A stretch of DNA of 64,000 nt, from the NCBI GenBank assembly GCA_003427395.1, contig BFEA01000001.1, forward strand, positions 12,293,845 through 12,357,844, given 5' to 3'. The stretch is from Chara braunii (taxonomy: Eukaryota > Streptophyta > Charophyceae > Charales > Characeae). Every line of letters starts with the position of its first letter. Within the stretch, counting starts at the first letter, position 1. Below the pieces are notes generated by a model. It saw nothing but the letters and a program-made list of their open reading frames with translations, had not been told where the DNA came from and did no database searches. This document shows positions 57,066-64,000 of the stretch, piece by piece. Made by a program: the position numbers and the translations under genes.

Positions 57066-58330
57066 GGGTACATGTTTTTTTTCAACGGTTTCTTTTTTTG
57101 GTTGTTTTTTTTGTTTTGCGTATTGATAACGTCACTATTTTTTTTTCTTTTTTTCTTTTTTCTTTTTTAAGTATTATATTTCATATTGAGAAAGTATGAG
57201 GCCGGGGACCTCACAAATCGACCTGGAGTTATCCTGGCAGCATCAGCCGGTTTCGCTTATAGGAAACAGAATTCACCAAACAGTTCAATGCTGGTCACTG
57301 TTAACAACGCAAGGAAGCCTTCTTGGAATCCATACACTAGTTCAACTCTGACTCTCTCCGTTCTACCCCACCCAACCTACTGCCCTACCTTAGCCTAACC
57401 TAAGGCTATACACAGACCTACTCACCGGTCTGGTACCCGGCCCAATGCGGCCAGGAGGAACCTTGTTCCTTTTCCAAGGCCTGGCACTCTCCTCCCCACC
57501 CCCACGCAGGCTACTGTGACTGCCCACAGGAACCGAGTGCACCTGGTTCATCCTATTCCTACCCACCTTACTACTTCTCAAGCCATCTTCCCAAAACCAA
57601 CTTCCCTTCTGGAGACACGTGGGCCACCCCCAAACCCCAGGTCCGTTGAAATCATGTCACACCCCTGTTGTGGTCCCAGTGGGATGTCTTCCGCAACCAG
57701 TCCGCTCTGATGGCTGTGGCAAGGAGGCTTTTGAAGAGTTCTTCTGTTTGTTTTTCTGGCAGACTTTCCCCCTGGAACCTGAGATTGTTTCTGTCAGCCC
57801 AGATAACCCAGAACATGATTGCCCTGCCCACCTGGGCTACGTAGCCCCAACCCTCAGTACTCTTATACATCTGTGGCAGACAACCTGCAAGGACCCACCT
57901 CTGCCCAGTCAGCTCCATCCTTCCTGCAAACCTTTTCCGATGGTACTCCCACCACCTCCACCATTTCCGTGACCTTGGGCACTCCCACCAGAGGTGTTGC
58001 ATTGTGTCTGGCACCTCCTTGCATCTGTCGCATGTCACAACTACGTCCATCCCTTTGTCTGCCAGCCACAGTAAGGAGGCTTGCTTTTGGGACGGCCAGG
58101 TGTGACTGCAGCCACAGTAAGGAGGTTTGCTTTTGGGACGGAATGGCTTGAAGTTGAGTCCATAGTCTGGTAAATTCCGATTGTGAGGGAGGTTCAAGGT
58201 TGGGGACTTGCCGTGCCCACCGGCTCCCTACCTTCTCGCATACGGACACCAAGTCTGATCTCCTTTGAAGGATCAGACTCGCGTCCAGATGATTTAGACC
58301 CATGACCACCGAGCCCCCTATCTGCTATCC
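57066..58330 (-). mobile_element. LINE fragment, 5'-truncated, minus strand
   Basis: T-rich sequence at 57,066-57,185 is the A tail. The 3' UTR begins at the TGAGGCCGGGGACCTCACA phrase (57,196), shared with 43.05 kb. Upstream on the minus strand is the C-terminal coding end. A 46-base tandem duplication (CAGCCACAGTAAGGAGG at 58,063 and 58,109) shifts its frame. The remainder of the LINE, including RT, is absent. Confidence 0.7.
57652..58309 (-). pseudogene. LINE ORF2 C-terminus with zf-RVT domain
   Basis: The open part (57,652-58,197) shows the zinc-binding zf-RVT signature of plant-type LINE ORF2 proteins: Cys56-x2-Cys59, His68 and Cys73 in CDRCKEVPDTMQHLWWEC. Next come a Trp-rich WWRWWEYHRKRF and IMFWVIWADRNNLRF. 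The N-terminal continuation to 58,309 is in another frame because of the 46-base duplication. Not functional without the RT domain. Confidence 0.75.
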
Positions 58331-58530
58331 CCAGGCCTCCGAGTCGATCTTCGGCTCCTCCAACCCAATACCATTGCCCATCAAGACCGGTATCGGTTGA
58401 CGTTTTCCCAACGTCACTATTTCTTGATTTATGCGTGTCATATTTGAAAGCGATGCTAATTAATTATTTTGTCTCAGTATCGTTCCAGTTCTTATCGGAT
58501 GTTCCCGAAGGAGGTACAAGTTCTCTGTGG

Positions 58531-58860
58531 CAGTACTCCGGAGCCAGGTCTCATTTACGCTGATGAATGTTCATTCTTGGGCGTCGATCTTTGTAATCTA
58601 TGGTCGGAGATTGGGTACTCGGGGAAGTGGGACTTGGCGCCTGCACATGGGAAGTCTAGAGGCAAAAATAGGCTTGTTCGCGAGCGAGGGAACTAACGAA
58701 CGAACATGGGTGGGTGTTGTTGGGAGCAGTAGTGGCCTGCATAGTGGGACTTGGCGCCCACACATGGGAAGTCTAGAGGCAAAAATCGGCTTGTTCGCGA
58801 GCGAGGGAACGAACGAACGAACATGGGTGGGTGTTGTTGGGAGCAGTAGCGGCCTGCGTG
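58531..58860. repeat. Foldback MITE copy 2 with 117-bp tandem duplication
   Basis: 58,531-58,642 aligns with 53,769-53,878 (GCCAGGTCTCATTTACGCTG, TCGATCTTTGTAATCTATGG, AGTGGGACTTGGCGCC). The right end, from AGTGGGACTTGGCGCC at 58,626, is repeated from 58,743 (offset 117), including CGAACGAACATGGGTGGGTG. Beyond 58,860 to 59,796 no gene is supported. Confidence 0.7.
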
Positions 58861-59995
58861 TTCCTTACATGCAATAATTGAATTTGTTGCCAGGCATAGT
58901 CCGTCTGTCTGATGATTCGACTGTGGAAGATATTGTACAATGCTGCGTTTAGACATTATTGTATGTTCTGGAGTGAGTTGTTGTTGGCCTATCTATAGTC
59001 CGAAGAAAAAGAAAAAGCAAGTTGTTAACATATCATTGCGGCTTATTCCAATCTCGATCGCAGTCTTTGGATTCTTCCACTCAGTCGCTCATCTGGATAG
59101 TGAATGATTGCCTGTTTTTTTTTTCTTTTCTTTTTTTTTTTCCAATAAGAAACTGAGGTATGTTATTCTCTCATCACCTCATGCTAGCTACCTATATCTT
59201 GCTCATCCAAAAATGATTTTGCCTAAACAAATAAAAAGGATATAATTCTTCCTGGATTTGGTATTATCAGTCATGTGGTTTCTACTTTTTCCAGAAAGCC
59301 TGTGATTGGCTATTTGGGCATGGTTTATGGTGTGCGCCGTGTAAGGCATATTTCGTCGATATCGGATGTCGACCGAAGGCAGGCACGAAGTGCGGCAAGA
59401 CATGCATCAACCCTTATAGCTGAGCAAAAGACTCAGCGTTGTCAGTGCACTGAAACTATCGTTGAATCTAATTATTCAGATGTGCTGAAGGAAGTTATTA
59501 ACGTGTGCTGAAGCAAATCATTGAATCGAACAGGCAGAATGAGACCTGTGAGATATCATTGAAGGGAATTCGATATAATGAAATTAAGCACTTTTATCAC
59601 GGCCTGAATTTTCAATGCAGACAGAACTCAGGCCAGCAAAAAGTGTTGTGGGACGTCAGTACATCACCCCAGGCAAACTTGAGTTAAAAAAAAAAAGAAA
59701 TCCCCCTTCTCTCTTTCTTCCCTCCCCCCTTTTTGTTTTCCTTTTCCTAAAAAAGCTGTGTTCTCCTCGTCAGGGGACAGCTGTATATACACTAGAGCTC
59801 TGATATTCATGTGACAATATCTATCTATCTATCTATCTTCTATCTATCTATCTATCTATCTATATATTGGGCGGCTTCACCTAGAGAAGGGTTCTGGGTT
59901 CGACGGCTTCGTACCCTGCATTCTTCGGGTTTTAATGCAGTCCTCCCTATGTCTCGATTACCGCCTGTTCGACGGCAGCCATCACTGGTGGCAAG

Positions 59996-60343
59996 TTGGT
60001 CCTTCTTCTGCTGTTTCCTCTCGCTCTGCTGCTTCGTCTCCTAATCCCTTCATCTTCTCGGGCCTTTACTATTGATATTAGCCCGGGCCCTCAATTAGCA
60101 GTGCGAAGCACACTGCGGCATTTATTGTCGTTAGGTGCGGCGGGTGCTTGGCCCGAAGTTGCTGCTTTTCTTCAGCAGGCTACGCCTGCCCGCCGCGCTC
60201 GCTTGCTGCAGTGGCTGTATATAAATGTTCCTAATTCTGCCATGATGGTGGACATCTGTGAACTTGAATGTCTTATTCGGCAATCTCAACATGCCCGACA
60301 GCGATATACTGCTTGGCCCTGTGATAGCTGCTCGGCCCCGTGA
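59996..60343 (+). pseudogene. N-terminal part of PLE protein (separate frame)
   Basis: A 116-codon frame with helical composition (ARRARLLQWLYINVPN) precedes the main RT frame and overlaps its start by about 85 bases. It probably belongs to the same polyprotein across a frameshift near 60,330, where CCTGTGATAGCTGCTCGG and CCCCGTGATAGCTTCGG look like a local slip duplication. No domain is recognised. Confidence 0.45.
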
Positions 60344-62400
60344 TAGCTTCGGAAACTATATTAGGATTGTCCATATGCACGAGGTTCTGAACGCCACAAA
60401 GTTGCGACAGGTGTTGCACTCTCCAGACGTGNGTGNACTGCACCCGGACCCCCATGCAGCCAGCACTATTCGTATTTGTGATAAACTTGTACCCCCGACA
60501 AGGGTGCAATTTTGTAACTTTACGGAGGTTGCCTTGAGTGTTACTCCGGGCCTATGCCTTCCTGCTGCTGCTGACTGTCCATGTCGCCGGGTCTTTCCTA
60601 ATTGCACCGATTTGGTTGACGGCCATGTTGTTTCCGACAACTATGATCTGATTCCGGATGCTAATCTTCGGCGTCTATTCTATGAGGGCTCTAAATATCA
60701 GCTGAATGGGGCAGTAGGGGATGTACTCGAGGCACTGGCTGTTGGTATTGACGAGTATATCGCTGCATACCTTCGGCCGTCATCACGACAATCCTCCGCT
60801 GCTACCCTTGCGCACCAATTGCAGCTTTGGCGTGCCACAGTTTTGCGCCATTGTGAGTCCAATATGACTACTGCAATACCTTTTCGGCAACCCCGCGCTC
60901 TGCGACACGCACATGTGGCTCTGCGTCAGCTTCAAGATTCCTTTGCGATTGTTCCTGTGGACAAGACATCACATAATTTGGCGATTTGTTGCAAGGACTG
61001 GTATCGTTTCCATCTTTCTACTCATCTTGACAGTCCTACATATTCCCGGCCTACGGAAAACGTGGCCGATATTCTGAATCGCCATGCACTTTGGAACAAT
61101 CATTGGAATTACCCTCATGCTGACACGTTGCCATATCTCTATTGTGCGCTTAAGGCCCACGAGTCTCCCCCTGCACTCTGAACTATTCTTGGTATCACTT
61201 CCCGTAACAACCTTTCTTCTTCTCATATGGCCCAGCGAAATGACCTGCACTCTTCCCAACGAGTCCAGCGTTTGCATCACCGGCCGCCTCACAAGTCTGT
61301 TGCTAGCACAACAGCAACTTCGGCTCGTTTGAGTGCGGCACTTCAAGGCGTCATCCGCACTCTTCGCGAAAAAGATAATCAGCTTTTTCAATGCGAAGGC
61401 ATTCAACGATGTTAGATTGTTCAGAGCAGTGATGAGGTCATGCTTGACCTAAAAAAGAATAAAGCATCTCTTCGAGGTCTGGTCCCTCATACGGTCGATT
61501 TTACTACCATGTATACTAATCTTCCTCATCAACACATTCTTAACAATGTTTCTAACGCCATTGATGAGGCACATGCCTACGCTCTTGCACAGGCACAGCA
61601 GCATACACGGACACGTTCATCCAGTATTGCTCTTCGTATGGTGGTCTGTGGACCGCGTGCAGGGGAGTGGACAACCGATACGGGACCTGACACTCTTTCT
61701 GTGTCGGACATTCTTCAACATCTTCGTTTTATTGTTACTAATACATATTTATATACAGCGGATGGCCTTGTGCGTCATCAAGACGTCGGTATCCCTATGG
61801 GGACAAATGCTGGTCCTGAGATTGCTAATCTTACACTTTATTGGGATGAGGCGCAGTACGTGGACAACCTGCAACGTGTGGATCCTTCCGCTGCTCGACA
61901 ATATGCTTTCACTTATCATTTCATTGACGATGTCCTCACTTTCGGTTGCCTCCCGCCATCGCCAGCCTGTTATGGTCTGGAATGGAAGGAGACAATGGAT
62001 CCTGATGGTTCTTGCACTTTCTTAGGTGCGAAGCTGCAGACACACACAGATGGATCCCTTCGATTGAGTGTGTATGATAAGACTGTTGCATGGGGTTTCC
62101 CTGTTATACGATACCCTAGTGCAACGTCAAACATTCCATCTCATCGGCCTGCAGGTGTGTTCACTGGCCAGCTTACGCGGTTTGAGCAGATTTGTGACAA
62201 TTGGCATGATTTTAAAACGGCAGCAGCTTTGCTTGCCCGCCGTTTGCTTTCCCGTGGCCATGTTCCATCAACACTGGCTCGAGGATGGACTTGTTATATT
62301 CGTGCTCGCCAGCGTCGGCAGCCTACACATGTGACGAGATTTACACAATGGTTCGTCGCATGCTTTGTTGGTCCATGCATCATCCTCTTCCACCCTCTCC
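60258..62400 (+). pseudogene. PLE reverse transcriptase (Josephin-type element)
   Basis: One frame runs to 62,612, broken by TGA at 61,179 and TAG at 61,413. Before the RT are family landmarks: FAIVPVDKTSHNLAICCK and PYLYCALKAHESPPAL, with the first stop where an RT1 Arg is expected. The core has motif A VDFTTMYTNLP, motif B GIPMGTNAGPEIANL, motif C FIDD, and a thumb with YDKTVAWGFP and SNIPSHRPAGV. The YIDD-to-FIDD change keeps both Asp. Past about 62,370 this frame becomes a Leu run, while frame +2 reads a Pro/Ser linker into Josephin. Either a single-base frameshift or an overlapping second ORF joins them. Two undetermined bases lie at 60,432 and 60,436. Confidence 0.85.
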
Positions 62401-62564
62401 TCCCCTTGCTACCCCTTCTCCCCCTCCCCCTCCTCCCCCTTCCTCTGTTCCATCTGCTCGTCCTTCTCCTCCCTCTCTCCCTTCCCCTTCCCCTCCTCCT
62501 CCTCCTTCCTCTCCTCCTCCTTCTCCTCCCCCCCCTTCTTCCCCTCCCTCTCCTTCGTCTTCTT

Positions 62565-62595
<31 letters not shown>

Positions 62596-63671
62596 TCAAC
62601 ACCGTCGACTGAGATCAGCCCTTCCCTTATCTTCGTTGTCTATATTAGGACGGCGGCAGGCTCGTTCATTCTCCCCACCTCCTAGTCCCCCTTCCTCTCG
62701 GCGTCGTATTGATCCTGGTTCGTTGTCTGACCGACAACCTGCTTTGGTACGTCGACGACGTTCGTCAATTAAACGCCGACCGCGCCAAATCAGACCGGGC
62801 CTGCCAGTGGTGACCGATTCGGATTTGCGAGCAGATCTACCAAACATTTGTGGCCTGACAGCCACAAATGTTTATCTGCAAGCTTATCAGCGTCAAGGTT
62901 ATACTGTATCTCAATTTCTTACAATTGCTTATCAGCTTGATGCTGTTGAAAATGAGTTGTTGTATGACCATAATGGTCTACCTCCTGAGGATAGTAATTA
63001 TACTACCTCAGGAGGCTTTACTATAGATGTCTTACAGTTAGCATTTCACGGTCGCCACATTCTCATGCATTATGGGACGCCAGGCAAGGACCTTAATGCC
63101 CGTCCTCGTATTTCTGCATGCATTTTGCACAAACCCGGGCACTATACGGCACTCATTCGTGCAGCTGCCCAGTGGGAACTGTGGGATGGTGGGACGGTGA
63201 TTCAGGTTCTTGTCAACATAAATGAATTCTTGCGAGGTTTGTCGAATCATACTGTTCTGGATTGTTGAGCGTCTCTCGTGCGACATTTGTCGGGATAGAG
63301 ACGTGGTGCGTCTTGGTTGTGGAGTGGATTATCTGTGTCAGCACCACTATCAATCCATTGCAACTGCCGCCGTATGTGCGGAAGGGTGTCTAACATTTCC
63401 TCGTTGTGCACATCCCTATCACCCAGATGTACGTTGTCCTTTCTGTTCCCAAAGACGCTATCAGAACTGCATGATGCCGCACTGTGACGGACGTCCTGCT
63501 GTTTTCTTGACATGTGGGCAACATGTCCTATGTTGGGATTGTTTCGATGGGATGGTTCGTGCTAGCCGTCCGGCTGAATGCTGTACTAACGCAACTCTCC
63601 TTGGGTATCCCTGTGAACATCCCTGTCATCCTCACCTTAGTTGTCCTATCTGCCGAGGGGGTGACAGATGA
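62285..63671 (+). pseudogene. Josephin plus RING module of the PLE, frameshifted
   Basis: The first part (62,285-63,268) encodes about 80 residues of Pro/Ser linker, an Arg-rich basic patch, then the Josephin domain with NICGLTATNVYLQAY (Cys), SGGFTIDVLQLAF, GHYTALIR (His) and QWELWDGG (Asp). It lacks the 29-residue duplication of the truncated copy. A two-base deletion near 63,250 shifts into the frame that carries the Cys/His module and the RING (63,222-63,671: CGQHVLCWDC...SCPICRGGD). The first Met at 62,285 overlaps the RT frame by over 300 bases, so this may be a separate ORF or a fusion to the RT. Confidence 0.8.
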
Positions 63672-64000
63672 AGTGTAGAAGAACAGATAAAAAAAGAGCC
63701 GAGTAAAAAGATAAAAAATAAATAAATAAAAAAAGAAACCAAGGAAGGAAAAGCACAAAAAAAGAAAACTGAGAAAAAAGAAAAAAGAAAAAAGAAAAAA
63801 GAAAAGAGAAAATTATGTTCTGTGGGATGGTAATTGGATTATCTGTGGGATGTGTCACTTGCTTCGTCTGTTTAATAGGCTTTCTTCTTCTGTGAGGTTT
63901 GGTTTCCTCCGCCTTTTCTTTACCTCTTTGCCTTTTGGCTGCGTGCAAGTGGGTCTTTATGACACACGGGGATGGGGGCAGCCAGCGCTCAACCTGTCAT

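Larger units (their letters stand above)
59797..64000 (+). mobile_element. Josephin-type Penelope-like element, longest copy (3' end outside window)
   Basis: Starts near GAGCTCTGATATTCATGTG and ACAATAT, a motif also found at the 3' ends of other copies (49,204; 49,624; 57,034). This suggests direct terminal repeats (pseudo-LTRs) as in other PLEs. A (TATC)n tract (59,817-59,865) interrupts it, followed by TTGGGCGG.TTCA as at 49,660. The body encodes a PLE RT, a Pro/Ser linker, a Josephin domain, a Cys/His module and a RING. No GIY-YIG motif was found in the visible part. The window ends inside the conserved 3' tail. Confidence 0.8.

Noticed and set aside
62294-62602. Arg-rich minus-strand open frame opposite the Pro/Ser linker
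   Set aside because: Antisense shadow of the pyrimidine-rich linker; no independent evidence.

Overview
The window reads as a eukaryotic, intron-bearing, repeat-saturated genome with almost no host coding sequence. Two short exons (47,710-47,804 and 50,303-50,431, + strand) match the N-terminus of the plant-type VPS9a Rab5 GEF. The U2-derived fragment has a plant-like stem IIa. Both point to the green plant lineage; a large-genome streptophyte alga would fit, but the species is inference. A 190-base N gap (46,612-46,801), ambiguity codes and two embedded Tn5/Nextera junction adapters (38,103-38,140; 38,257-38,294) show this is a short-read draft assembly.

Layout. 1-3.3 kb: decayed Penelope-like element (PLE) with an N-terminal GIY-YIG nuclease, then hairpin repeats. 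3.6-5.9 kb: copy of a long dispersed repeat (R1) carrying an array of hairpins with one constant loop. 6.7-8.9 kb: tandem repeats and one of two head-to-head copies of an unidentified transposon. 8.9-14.8 kb: AT-rich, with weak coding remnants. 14.86-17.19 kb: more than 25 different perfect hairpins in series, with a U6 snRNA 3' half. 17.2-24.9 kb: minisatellite, two decayed unknown coding regions, the second transposon copy and a tRNA-U6 composite. 27-29 kb: LINE remnant. 31.3-33.6 and 38.4-42.3 kb: further R1 copies. 33.9-37.1 kb: short-repeat and foldback arrays. 43-45 kb: SINE and LINE tails. 47.7-50.4 kb: the VPS9 exons, with PLE debris in the intron. 51-55 kb: foldback repeats, SINEs and a U2-derived retroposon. 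55.6-64 kb: two copies of an unusual PLE with a LINE fragment between them.

The most notable system is that second PLE (59.8 kb to beyond the window end; 5'-truncated copy at 55.58-57.06 kb). It has a Penelope-type reverse transcriptase (FIDD motif) but no GIY-YIG domain was found. Downstream of the RT, across a Pro/Ser linker, lies a Josephin (ataxin-3-like) deubiquitinase domain followed by a Cys/His module and a C3HC4 RING finger. A retroelement carrying both a deubiquitinase and a probable ubiquitin ligase suggests manipulation of host ubiquitin signalling. The second candidate novelty is the R1 hairpin array: 8-9 hairpins per copy share the hexaloop ATCTTA while their stems change in a compensatory way. 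Most autonomous copies here are dead; their in-frame stops are all explicable by C-to-T or G-to-A changes. The exception is the truncated Josephin-RING copy, an open 363-codon frame.
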